Shown in pieces: positions 44,330 to 55,886 of a stretch of DNA of 64,000 nucleotides (position 1 is the first letter of the stretch; each line of letters starts with the position of its first letter). The translations under genes were made by a program, and so were the position numbers. Source of the stretch: Tricholomella constricta (taxonomy: Eukaryota; Basidiomycota; Agaricomycetes; Agaricales; Lyophyllaceae); the NCBI GenBank assembly GCA_013368375.1, contig JAACJP010000001.1, positions 558,001-622,000 of the forward strand, given 5' to 3'. Below the pieces are notes generated by a model. It had not been told where the DNA came from, searched no databases, and saw only the letters and a program-made list of their open reading frames with translations.

Positions 44330-46113
44330 ATGGTCAACTATGGGGGTGGTGTGTTTGAGCAAATCTTCTCTACAAGATGGCACCTAAATCAACTTTGGAA
44401 CAGACGAAGTGTCTGCGCTTGTGGTTGACATTGGCTCATCATCACTGCGTGCGGGGTATGCCGGAGACGACACACCGAAAGCGATAATTCCTACCACGTA
44501 TGGATACCATGACACAGGAGGAGACGAAGAGATGGAAGTCGAAGGAAGCGCGACACAAAAACGCAGATCATTGTACATTGGGCAGAACGGCCCGTCAATG
44601 TGGAGACAAGGGATGGAGGTGGCGAATCCTATTGTGGATGGCCTGAGTGCGTCTCATTCGCGTTACTACAGAGTTGCTTGCTCAATTTCTCTCTACAAGT
44701 CAATGACTTCAGTGTTATTCCGCCCCTCATTGAACACGCGCTTATGGACGTTATGCGCTGCACCCCCTCCGAACACCCGATCCTGGTCACCGAACCCACT
44801 TGGAATACGCCCGCCAATCGCGAAAGGATGGCCGAAATCATGTTTGAGCAATTTCAAGTACCCGCCTTCTATATCGCTAATACGGGCGTTTTGAATGCGT
44901 ATGTCGTCTTTTTTTTCCTTGGCGCCACACCTTTCAACATCTTCTCTTAGCTTTGCAGCAGGACGAGGCACTGCCCTTGTTATTGATGTTGGTAAGACCA
45001 TGGCTAGTGTGACACCCGTCGTGGATGGGTTTGTACTTCGAAAAGGTACTGGTCATTTATGGTGCCACAAGGTATATTCTGACTATTTCATAGGCCTTTC
45101 TTATTCTACGTTACCGCAACTCGTCCACGCACACGCGCGGCATATCCTTGTGACCCCAACGTCAATGCGCAGGGGAGTTGAACTCCTACCGCATCAACTA
45201 ATCGCGAACAAAGTGGTATGTCCCTTAGTCACAACGTAGGCCATCCTATCGACGTCAGTGAAGCTTGTAGATTTGAATGCGCCGCCCCGTTTCTCGATAA
45301 AAGAAGACCGTGTTTTAGCAACGACCAATTCTTGGCGGACGTGGGCTGAGAACAGAGAGGTCGACGAGTGGATTCAGAGTGTAGCAGGGATACTTGAGCA
45401 GGGGTGGAATGACCAGTGAGCCCTAGCTTCTGTACTCCAAACGGTCTCCCTCAACCACGTTGACCTTGTTTTTTCCAGGCTAGCTGCTTCACGCCCTCCG
45501 AAACCATACGAATTCCCGACTGGCTATAATACCTATTTCGGGGGTGAGAGGCTGTCGGTCGGCGAGCAGTACTTCTACCACCCCCCGCCGCTAGTTGTAT
45601 GTGCTCATTATCCACGTTTTCATGACACCCTCTCATGCATATATTCCACTGTCAGGCTTCGAATCCCAACCTGCCCAAACACATACCATCACTGATAACT
45701 GATACTCTACGTTCATGCGATGCAGAGCTGCGCCAAGTCCTTTCGAGTAACGTCGTTGTCACTGGCGGCGGCACCCTATTCACCGGCTTCGTGGATCGAT
45801 TAGTATCAGAACTAACGCGATCGTTCCCGCACGTGCGTTTCGTTTTCATTCCCTCTACGTGGGTAAAACCCCTCCCTGACTCTTCAAAAGACAAAGATCC
45901 ATGCCCCCGGAAACCCCATCGAACGTCGCTACGGAGGCTGGCTTGGCGGAAGCATCCTTGCAAGTTTAGGAACCTTCCACCAACTCTGGATTAGTAAAGA
46001 AGAGTGGCAAGTACGTCGTGGTCCCCTTCCGATCGCTATAAGCGTTGGTACTGATCCCCTTGCTATTCGCCCAGGAACACGGGAAGGCGATCGTGGGTCA
46101 GAGGTGTAAATGA
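44330..46113 (+). CDS. ARP4: actin-related protein ARP4 (BAF53 type)
   Basis: ARP4 is a subunit of the NuA4, INO80 and SWR1 chromatin complexes. Ten exons (44330-44348, 44404-44646, 44700-44898, 44951-45045, 45094-45215, 45264-45415, 45479-45596, 45656-45832, 45891-46010, 46075-46113) encode 427 residues. Motifs: [112 protein letters not shown] and the terminal QRCK. Exon 1 is only 19 nt. Where actins have bulky ATP-binding residues some sites differ (DVGKTMAS for DSGDGVT), as in other ARP4 proteins. Confidence 0.95.
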
Positions 46114-46783
46114 GCCATGCGCGTTGTAGTGCTTGTTGTTGTAGACTTTATGTACTATTCCACAGCATTCAAGGTTTTTGCATCGCTCTGGACCTGTGGA
46201 CGCTCTTATCTGAAGGTTTGCCAATACTGCCAGAATGTTTGTGTCGGCATCAAGTGGGGAGCACCGCTCCAAGCATTGTCACTAATAGTATATACGGGCC
46301 TGATCACCACCCAAATGGCCATTATCAGTCGAGGGTAAACGACCAGACCCATTGGATGGTAGCGCGGAAGACCAGGGAGTGGAAGGGATAAAGAGTGTAT
46401 AGCGCTGATGTAAAGCACAACAACGAAGTAAATGCTCCAAAACACTCATTTACAACGTGGTGACTGTTAAACACAGATTAAGGGTGGTGATGAAGAAAAG
46501 AAGGGGTGTGTAGAAGGAAGGGAGCGATTGTGGTAAATATATAGAAAAAAAAGGAACCTTATCGCGAGCACAATTTTTCATCGTACTTCGTCCAGCTAAG
46601 TCAAGCCAACCATTGCGGGGTGAGGGGGGGGGGGGGTGAATCCAGAAAAAAGTTCTTGCTGTGCGTTGGGGGAGATTTGTCATCGGCACCGGGAAAAAAA
46701 TCCACTCTGCCAGCCACCGCTGACGTAGGAGTAGAACTGATGTGAGGGAATGAAAGAATGGACGGGCAGACACAAGAAATCGT
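46114..46783. other. convergent spacer between ARP4 and Gln-rich gene
   Basis: No gene is seen. It contains a run of 13 guanines (46624-46636) and AT-rich tracts, likely 3' untranslated sequence of both neighbours. Confidence 0.4.
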
Positions 46784-48315
46784 TCAAAAGGCTTCCACTA
46801 TTTCCCTCCTCTCACGGGCATCCATCAACATTCCCAATCCACCAATCGCCTTGCGCCTGATTCTCGTCGCGAAATTCTTCGGCCCGAGCTCTTCAGCGCC
46901 TGAGGGCGGCCCGCGGGGCTGCCTGGTCGGTTGACTCACCAGCCTGTGGAAAACAATCGGCGTCACAGACGTCTGCTGATGGTCGGACACTACAGAGGCC
47001 GGGCGGCCGATGCCGAGGCCCTCGTACAACTTTTTAGACGCCTCCTCGCGCGGCGATAGAGACGTTTCATTGGACGAAGACGACCGGGGCGTCGTTGGGG
47101 AGGAATTGGATGCGGCGGAACTGGAGGACCCGTCATCATTGTCGTTGCTGTCGGAAGTATCGATGGTGATGGCGGGCATAGCCTGAGCTGCAGCCCCGCT
47201 GAAGCGTAAAGGCTGAGGTCGGAACTTGGGCACGGTGGAAGTGGGGAGAGGCGGGGACACGCGTTGTTGATCACTTGGAGGAGTCACTTTGACACTCGGG
47301 GAAGACACAGCGCGGTTGTTTCCGCTCAGCACGGAGTTGTTGTTTCCACCACGTCTCCACGACGTCGCCGAGTCAGATTTGGAAGAAACGGTGCTGGTAA
47401 CTTTAGTTGCATTGATGTTGTTCGACGCTGCGTTGCCGAGGGAGGTGCCTCCGCTGATGACTGTCGTAGAGCCAGGAGTGGGGGGAGGTGGTTGATCGTC
47501 GTACTCCTCGGAAGCAAACCTGGACATGCCGCCAGTAGCAGTCAAGCTCATGGTTCGGCTACCAAATTTACCACCAAGTGCGGCGGTCATGGGTACTTGA
47601 TCCTCGCCACCAACGCCGAGCTGGGCCTTCATTTGGTCGGCCTGATTGGCGCGCCGCATTTGAGCGCTCAATGCGGCAGAGCGTAAGTCAAAAGAATTAC
47701 TAAGCGGGCCCGCAGTGGCAGGCGGGTTGAAAGCGAGACTAGCACGCCTGTTCTGACTCTGAAGCTGGGCTTGTTGCTGCTGCTGGCGCTGCGCCTGGGC
47801 AAGCATCTCCGCCTGCATTTGCTGTGCTTGGATGGTCTGCGAACTGTGTTAATCAGGAAGGACAAAAATCTATTCAAGATACAGACCTGAATCCTCATCA
47901 CCTCGAGCTGCAGCATCTGCATCTGCAAAGCCTGATTTTGCATCTGATTGGACTGGGGCATCATGTTGGGATTGTAAGCGGCAGGGCTGAAGGGAACGCT
48001 GTTTGGGTTCATGCCGCGAGCGCCCAGCTGCTGAGAAGCGAAGCGGTTGTTGGGACCATCTACAGCTGCGGTCATGGGCATCGCGCGAGCAGCGGCATGA
48101 CCAACAAAAACGTTGTGATGAGGCATATCTACGAGTTGGTCCTCTTCGTCTTCAGGGAAAGGAGAGCTATGATGCTGGGAAGCGAAACGAGTGACGTTGA
48201 AAGTAGCGCCTGGTGCGGCGGTGTGGGGAATGCTTGCGGAGGTAGATCTGACCCCGCCGGTTCTAAGGCCGGAGAGAAGGGAAGCACGGTGGTTGTGTGC
48301 GGGTGCGGTGGTCAT
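46784..48315 (-). CDS. Gln/Ser-rich conserved fungal protein, unknown function
   Basis: Exons 48315-47887 and 47836-46784 give 493 residues. The protein is mostly low complexity. A Met/Gln-rich helix spans the splice (QMQNQALQMQMLQLEVMRIQ, then AQQMQAEMLAQAQRQQQQQA), followed by Ser/Thr/Pro-rich sequence. The only part that looks constrained is the C-terminus: PIVFHRLVSQPTRQPRGPP, GAEELGPKNFATRIRRKAIG, GLGMLMDARERREIVEAF. I recall similar tails in other basidiomycete proteins but cannot name a function. It could be an RNA-binding or condensate-forming scaffold; that is speculation. Confidence 0.75.
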
Positions 48316-48703
48316 GGCTGGAGATAGATACGGGATGATTATGGCTCTTAATTAATGAACAGGATGTAATTGTCGAGAAGGGTACAGCTTTAGGACAAAG
48401 GAGTCAGCCTCCGGGTCCCGAAAGCAGAAACGGGCTCACTTGAGGCTAGGATCGCAAAGAGACGAGCGGTGACTCGGCGGGATTTGGGTGGACGACACCC
48501 GAGAAAAGAGAAGAGAGACGAAGAGAATTTTTTGTTAAAATTTTAGAGGGTTGTGGATAATAAGGAGTATGAAGAGAAAAGAGACGGAAGGTGGAGAGAT
48601 AAGAGAAAGAGGCAAGAAGGGGAAGGCCACCCAAAGCCAGGTCAGAGCGAAAGGAAGAGCAGCAATCAAGGGCTATGCCATTTCACACCCCGCCGTCACG
48701 TGC
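48316..48703. other. spacer upstream of Gln-rich gene
   Basis: 388 bp holding the promoter of the Gln-rich gene and the 3' end of TRS20. There is no coding signal. Confidence 0.35.
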
Positions 48704-49388
48704 TCACAGATACTTTTTCGCACTCGCCCTCACCCGCCCGTCAAACACTCCGCTCCGTATCGTCGTGTGCGCAGTGTGGAACGGGTTCAGCATCGTCTGT
48801 GCACTGTCTTCATCATCGTCTCTACAATCACCATAAAACTCACCTTCACGTACAGCTCCCACACCTCCATGAAGAACTGTCGGATCCCCTCATCGTTCTT
48901 GCCTTCGTGCAACAGTACAAACTTCATGTCTGCCAACAAGTCAGATCCTGCATCCCTTTCACACACATGTCCTCACTTCCTGGCGTAATGAACCCAGACA
49001 CCGTCCACTCATTGAACTTGTCTACCGCCTTTAAATACCTGCATCCTCAGTCAGGGACTGATCCTCCGCCTCGGATCAGACCGACCACCTACATCGTATT
49101 CTCTTTCCGCATAACATCCTCAATCATGTCCAGGCTAGCATTCGCTATCATTTGAATTACATGTCGGTCCTGTCCCCCTCCCATCCGTACTGCCCCCCCA
49201 GATGAGTGGTGAGTTGCGCTTGATGCTCCAGAAAGCGCAGTCAGTGTCCCTGCAAAAGCCGACGTCGACCAGTTTGGCAAATTCGAAGACAGCGGCGACG
49301 TGTTGCTGGGCACTGGTTTCGTTGAGTAATGGGTGAGTGTGTACAGCGGCGTGTCTGATGGCGATAGCAGAAACAAATGGTGCGACAT
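48704..49388 (-). CDS. TRS20: TRAPP subunit TRS20 / TRAPPC2 (sedlin)
   Basis: This longin-fold subunit of TRAPP complexes acts in ER-Golgi and endosomal traffic. Exons 49388-49093, 49038-48977, 48929-48844 and 48796-48704 encode 178 residues. Landmarks are MSHHLFLLSPSDTPLYTLTH, VIQMIANASLDMIEDVMRK, MYLKAVDKFNEWTVSGFITP, GNMKFVLLHEGKNDEGIRQF, FMEVWELYVKTMLNPF and VRASAKKYL. A Ser/Gly insertion between strands 1-2 and the first helix (about residues 20-70) makes it longer than human sedlin (140 aa). All introns are GT-AG, 47-54 nt. Confidence 0.93.
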
Positions 49389-49478
49389 GGGTATGTAAGG
49401 TGAGCGGCGAGCACAAGTCGAGACGCGTAAGCCAAATATGCACAAACTGTACTCGGCAGCCAGTCACGTGTGCTACAA
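49389..49478. promoter_or_regulatory. 90-bp bidirectional promoter, TRS20 and PCP1
   Basis: The start codons are divergent and just 90 bp apart, so both genes must share control sequence. No TATA box is evident. Confidence 0.4.
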
Positions 49479-50622
49479 ATGTTCTCCATTCTCCACCGTG
49501 CACTTGGACGTGCAGTCTCCAACTCTTTACACACGCGCCCATTACCGTGCAGGCACCTATCCACCCGACCTTTTCTCCACAGAGCACCGTCTCCGATACA
49601 TCAGCTTGGATCAAGGACAAACACGCGGCTCTTCACGTCAACACCTCGGTCTAATCATCCGCGACCTTACCCTCACAGGCAATTCAAATCCAATCGGAAA
49701 CCCCCCTTCCTCGGGTTTTTGGACCGTATTTCAGAGAATGCAGTGTTCTGGGGCATAATCACCGTTAACGGTGTGGTCTTCGTAATGTGGACCTTGTCCT
49801 CGCAGCGCATGGTCTGTCCGCAGTGTCTCTCAGTCCCATTTGGAGCTCACGACAACCGCTAGAAACAAGAAAGAGACCCGACGGCGTACAAGTGGATGAT
49901 GGAAAACTTCACACAGAGTTGGCGGAACGTTTCCTCAGGCCGGATGTAAGCTATCTCCTGTCATTGTGCTCCTTCCGGCATGACTTAAGGAAACGCCCAT
50001 AGATGGACCCTCCTAACCGCCACTTTCTCGCACGAGAACGTGGGGCACATTCTCTTCAACGGATTCACGTTCTTCTTCATGGCCAAGCCCGTATTGTCAA
50101 TGCTGGGCAGCCGCCATTTCCTCTTCCTCTACTTGGGAGGTGCGCATCTATCATTTCATTCAATCAAGCAGATTGGTTTCAACTCGATCATTCAGGCGGA
50201 CTTGTCGCAAGCTTGGCTAGCATGGGATGGAACGTCATCATTAAACGCAGGGATGCCTCGTCATATGGTGCAAGCGGTCTGTCGCCGTCAGCTTCTCATC
50301 AAGTCCTCAATTAACGAGTGTATCTTTAGGCGCAATCTATTCCGTTGTCTCGTTTCTTGCCTGCGTAGCACCAACAATGACCTTCCGACTCTATGGCATC
50401 ATTCCCATCCCCGCCTGGCTTGCCGTCACCGGCATCTTTGCATACGACACGTATTCTGCCGTCAACGACAAGGCATGTTCCATTGCTAATGATATTTATG
50501 TATGAAAATCTCATGCGTTTTCTTTCTGCATGCAGCAAAGGGGCACGGATACGGCTGGGCACGTTGGGGGTCTGGTAGGAGGCATGGGGTATTTCCTCGC
50601 TCGTCGCTTGCTCAGATTCTGA
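49479..50622 (+). CDS. PCP1: mitochondrial rhomboid protease PCP1 (PARL)
   Basis: This inner-membrane serine protease processes dynamin-like and other mitochondrial proteins. Exons 49479-49811, 49863-49945, 50003-50139, 50196-50276, 50330-50472 and 50536-50622 give 287 residues. An Arg/Ser-rich mitochondrial presequence (MFSILHRALGRAVSNSLHTR) precedes membrane helices. The rhomboid core has WTLLTATFSHENVGHILFN, the catalytic serine in YGASGAIYSVV and the catalytic histidine in TAGHVGGLVGG. Intron 5 (50473-50535) is GC-AG (aag|gcatgt); no in-frame GT replaces it. Confidence 0.94.
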
Positions 50623-50859
50623 CCAACCATCCCTGTTCTAAACTGAAATCTCAACTCATCTAACCCAGCCATTTGTATACTTACGACTGGCAACATGATT
50701 GCATTATTGAGATGTCAGAAAGTTATTACAGTAGACATAAAGGGAGGACGTGGGGCATCATACACTGACAGATCAGTGAACAGAACATGTGGGTATTTAG
50801 GCGATTGCTAGTTATCGTCAAATAAGCAGATCCGGAGGTGCCGTTCGCGACACGCAGTT

Positions 50860-53800
50860 TTAAGGTGAAACTGGCGATGGCCCGAGCGCGGGCGCTGCTG
50901 TTGCTGCCGGCGTGGGCCTGGAAGGCGTGCTAGTTCGGGTATCCAGTCGTCGGATCTCTTTCTCTAATTTATCCATCCCCAAAGAGCTAGTAGTTGCGGT
51001 CAACCCACGCGCACCGTGCTTGTCAAACAAGTATGTGAGGAGATTCTTCTTCTCGTCCGCCAGCCCGTCGAGGAGCGCAAAAAGGTGGGTTTCGTCGCGC
51101 AGGATCAGCTGTGCGGCGATGATTGATGCCGCTGCGGATTCACGGACGATAAGGGACGCCTTATCGTTCAGCGACTAGCATGCCAAAGAGGATATATATA
51201 TCAAGAAGGAGGTCGATGAGTAAACGAGTAGAGTGCGCACCGAAATGAGAGTCCCCTTAAGGCGCGGCAATTCCTCCTCTGCGATCTCTGCCGGGAGTCG
51301 CAAGACAAACTTGCCCAGCGCGATGAGGCCAAAGGCGTAGGCTGCGGATTTGACGTCTTCGCTGGACGACTCGGGGCAAGGCTCAGCGTGGAATGCGCGT
51401 AGGCTAGCATGCATAGTGGTAAGACCGTACACAGGCTCAATGCCCGCGGTGAGAGCATCTCGAATGGTGTTGGTTGCCTCCAAGACCTGTTCCAGAGCTC
51501 AGCGTGATCTGCAGAAGAGATAGATGTCGTCGTGCCTCACGTTAAGTTTGTTACAATATCGCACTCTCAAGAGCACTGTGAAAAGGTCAGATTCCCTGCC
51601 TTCAAGGTATTGCGCTTGATTTTCCAGCATTTCCCAAAGCAGGATCAAGCCGTATTCGAGCTCTTCCTCCGTCTGGGGATGTAAATGAGGTCTTACACGA
51701 GTTGTGTACGTTTGCGTGGAGAACTTACCTTTGTAGGCTCGAGGTACTGGATCAATGCGTTGAACAGTCTTTCGAAGTTTTTATCCGCCTCCCAGAGGTC
51801 AGCGTGAAGCGACGGCAGGGACTTCGAGGAATTCACAAGGGGTGAGGGGCTACCCGGAAAGCCATATCCAGGACTAGGAGGCGGCGACGCAAAATCGGAG
51901 ACGGGGTTCTCAATTGAGAACAGTGCGAGTTTCTGGAGCATATGGCTGCCTAGTTCACCATTCACCAATGCAGCGATATAACCTCGAAGCTCTTTGACCT
52001 TGTCTGCATGCTGCGTCGCTCGTAGAGGCGTGCCCTGTGCCAACACTTCAAAAGTTCCTTAAGATGTCGCACCAGTGAGGCAAACTCAACTTACAAGCTT
52101 TCCGTTTCAACCACCACCCTGTCTCGTGCTTTTTACCCTGTAGTACATCAATCAAAGAGGAAGCTTGCCCATTGTGTGCAGGGCTATCTTGAAACAAGGC
52201 AGCTTGCCTCATGATAGCGGCATTCCTGTTTACCGGAGTAACCGGCGGTATCGCGCGGCTCTGGGAGATGGGAAGAGGAGTAGGCTTAGTTTTAGGCTTT
52301 CCGGTTGTGTGTCCGTTGGAGCTCCCGACCAACAACGAAGGCGGAAGGGTAGAGTGTTGCAACCCCTCTTCCTCCGGATCTACCAATTCCAACAACCTCT
52401 CTGCGGCACTCTCTGCCTGTTCGGCGCGAGCCCTCAGAGCATCTTCAACCACGGGCCGATCAGCCATATCAGCAATGGAGCCGGACGATAAAGCGTTGGA
52501 AACCACGGTCGGCTTCGAATCGTTGGACCTCGGAGAAGTCGAATGGTTTCCAATGGTTTTGGTTTGCGGGGTCATGGGGGGATACATTTCGTAAGGAGTG
52601 GAGAACGACATGAGATTTATGGAGTGGTCTCCTTCGGAATCACTGTCGTCTGGTATAGGCACGACCTGCGCCATCAGGAGGGACTCGTCATCGTTGTTCA
52701 TCATTTGGAGTGAAAGTCTTGAATGCCTAGTGGGAAGGGGAACGGCAGCAGCATTACGGACATTGCCGTTAGTGTTGCGAGGGGTTGGGGAAGCCTGTCC
52801 TCTTGAAGACGGCGGTGATGCAGGAAGCGCAGTTTGAAGCGCTTTACGTATGGTAGAGGGTCTATTTACGGAGGTGGCGCTTGTCGCCAATGGTGAAGAA
52901 GCTCGACGGCGGTAGGTGGAGTGCTCGGTGGGTGATGGCGGAGTTGCTGCTCTGCCGGTTGAGCCACCAGATGGCGAGCGTGAGTGATTAGCAGGGATAG
53001 CTATACTGCTGACAGAACGAGCCATGGTACCCGATGTAGTCCGTGATCTGGCTGTCAACGCCGGTGCAGGTGGAGAAGACGATGTCCTCAGGGGGGATGT
53101 AGTAGACGTCCTCAATGAGATCCCAGGAGAGGCGGCGCGCCTTGTGGTGGGAGGTACATGAGATCCGGAGGTCGCCTGATGGCGCAGAGTCGGCGGCGCT
53201 GTTGCAATGGCTTTTGCCTTCGCTCGACTGGCAGCAATGGCGGCAGCGATGCTGGACTTCTTGACGTTCTTCGGTGTCGTTGGTGGTAGATTTGCCATGA
53301 GTTCTGGTTTCGGACAGACTTTTTCAACCTGTTTGCGAGCAGTAGCCTCTAGGCCATTCAGAATGGAGGAACCGCGCTCCGGCCAGACCTCTTCGAAAAC
53401 CCAGAATAGAACGCGCGCATTTTCGCGTACCGCGGGGCTAGCATCACCAAGAGCTTTCTTGAGAGATTTTTCCATCAATTCCAGTCCACCTGAACCCTCG
53501 ATGGTGTTTTTGGCACGATGTCCATGGACTTCGATGTACTGCTTGAGGTGGGCAACCACGAAAGCCCTGGTTTGAATAGTCTTTTCTTGCAACATACCCC
53601 ACAGAAGGGGGAGAATGATGCGAGGTTGGGCCGACGCATGTGTGATGATCGACGTTACAGACGCCTGAGACTGTTGCGCAGCAATTTTCTTCGTGAATCC
53701 CGCCATTTTTAAAAGATTGGTGAGCAAACTATCACAGAACGGATCGATGGCTGGCCCGAGTGCGGCTGCGAGCTCGGAATAGAGAGAGGCAGTGTTGGCT

Positions 53801-55447
53801 GAGACTGTAGTACGAAGGCTTGCAAGCTGGAACGGCGTGAGCAGGGAACGTAGTAAGGTCGGGAGCGAACACATACAGCTTTTAAAGACCATTGGATGAA
53901 GCCCTCTTTCAACGAAGTTAGGAACGTTTCCATGTAACGGACATGAACATCTCCCTTCAACATCCCACGCACTCGTACAATTGCTTGTTCACGAGCGGCC
54001 CAATTATGTTCTGTCTCTTTGCCCTAGATCGAACGTTGAGCTATGAAGGCATTGAAAGTCAAATCGAAATACCTCAAATGGTTTCAGCATCGCGGCGAAT
54101 TCAGTTTCGAGGTCCTTAGTTGAAGCGATCTAAAGTAAAGAGGTCAATGAGTGTGTCGAGTCGGTCAATGAAGGCTTACATAGACGGGTTGAACTTCTAT
54201 AGAATCATTCGTAGGGGTTGAAGGGATGGAAGAACCGGAAGAAGGACCCACGGCAGCACGGCTACTGGGCCTTGATATATCCATCACACTCCCATGGCTG
54301 GCGGTCCTGGATATTCCGTTGTTTTGGCTACCTGCTGTAGGTTTACGACCTTGAAGGGCTAAACTTGGAGGTATGTATTCCTTTGGCTTCGTGCTGGGCG
54401 GGTCTCCATTCTCCGAGCCATCGCGACTCTGAGGATTGCTGCTGACTGATCCACCAAGTAATTTGAAAAGTACTCCATCGACAATTGTTTTACGGACGCC
54501 CTTCTTTGTCATCTCTTTCTTCAGATCGGCGCGTGCGCCGTCCGAGACGCCTGGACCAGTGAAAAGTTCTACGACAGATTGTCGCGCACATTCTCGCACG
54601 TGCGCATCGGTATCTTCAAGGCAGTCGACAAGGAGAGACAAGTAAGGTCGTATTGGAAATTGGTGGTGAGCCCGCCGGATATGCACCAGTGTCAATATGG
54701 ACTGTGGTCGTGGCGTGAGTGAAGTGGTCATGCTTTCATGTTCAATCACAGCGCACCTGTTCCCTGACCTTCCACACTTTGCTCCCCAGCCCTGCTTCCC
54801 TCATAAATCGCTCAAACATCATCAGAGGTGTCTCTGGGCCTTTGTCTCTTGACTTTGAGGACATCGCGCTACCACCACCAGTCCGGAACGCAAATCCACC
54901 AAGAATCACCAATGTTTCGCGCGCCTTGATTTGAGCCTTTTCTCTGTCCCCGAGCCTTTCGAACACGCCGCCAGCGGGCAGAAGCGCATTTAGTACCTGA
55001 CGCAGTGTCGTTGAATCTACAACGCTTCCTGGGTTGACAGAAGAGGTCGAGGACGACGGGGACCGAAGTTGGCTGTTAGAAGGTTGAGGATTCCCAACAG
55101 ATCTTGAAATGAGTAGGGGGAGAAAGGGAGGCAAGGCAGCCAGTGTAGCAGTCGTTAGGTGTTGATTGGATGTTCGTAGGCATGACTTCAAGGCGTTGAG
55201 GAGGGCGTCCGGGTCATTAATCTATGATGCGCAGTCTCGTACAATTCCCCATAATCAACGGTGGATATGCTCACCTCAATTCCAGACTCGAACTCAGCTT
55301 GAAGTTTCGCGAGCGCATCTACCTTGACATCGACATCTAAAGGGGGTAATCACCTTGGTTTGCGGGCTTCAAGCCATCTTATGGATATTTACCGTTGCCC
55401 TTGCATTGATTGACGAGCCTTTCGAGCCTTGAACTGTCCGAATCCAT
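50860..55447 (-). CDS. STU1: CLASP/STU1 microtubule-associated protein
   Basis: CLASP proteins stabilise microtubule plus ends and the spindle. Eleven exons (55447-55393, 55336-55275, 55221-54757, 54701-54180, 54129-54073, 54023-53877, 53826-52095, 52045-51729, 51672-51541, 51486-51241, 51174-50860) encode 1349 residues. N-terminal TOG-like helices include REQSILTLVHIRRAHHQFPI and VDCLEDTDAHVRECARQSVV. The CLASP_N domain has ASLRTTVSANTASLYSELAA, FTKKIAAQQSQASVTSIITH and GDASPAVRENARVLFWVFEE. A Ser/Pro/Arg-rich middle (about residues 630-900) is the usual microtubule-binding region, and a C-terminal HEAT-like part ends LGMDKLEKEIRRLDTR. All junctions are GT-AG. Confidence 0.92.
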
Positions 55448-55886
55448 GGCGGAGAGGGCGAGAGGGCAGATCGAATGGTCGACCAGAGCAACAATTTGAG
55501 CAATAACAGTCGAAAAGAAGCGAGCCGAAGTTTATGATGACCGTGGCACCGTGCCACCATGTCCTTCAATGCCAAGATCAACTTATCCCCAAAGACTGGT
55601 AACTGCAGCTTGACATTCATAATGATGATCGCAGTTTGCAATCGGAGAATAATTCACTCTGGACATTGAATGCGCTCATGGCGCAGAACAGAGTTTTACG
55701 ATCTTGCCAGACCAATGGTGTTTGAAATCATCCCGGCAGCTATCTGTGTGAAATGGTAGGTATGTAACTCATGTGCAAAAACATATACCGTGTACTAGGG
55801 CGGATTTCAAGAGAGTTTTGTCCAATATGATACACAAAATTCCGAGTACCGAGTGATTAGCCTGTCGTGGAGCAATGCCTGAAGTC
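55448..55886. other. spacer upstream of CLASP
   Basis: 439 bp with no gene seen. It should hold the CLASP promoter and the RBR ligase terminator, both on the minus strand. Confidence 0.35.

Noticed and set aside
46624..46636. G13 homopolymer as a structural element
   Set aside because: It lies alone in a 3' spacer without further G-runs, so a G-quadruplex is unsupported; it may also be a length error.
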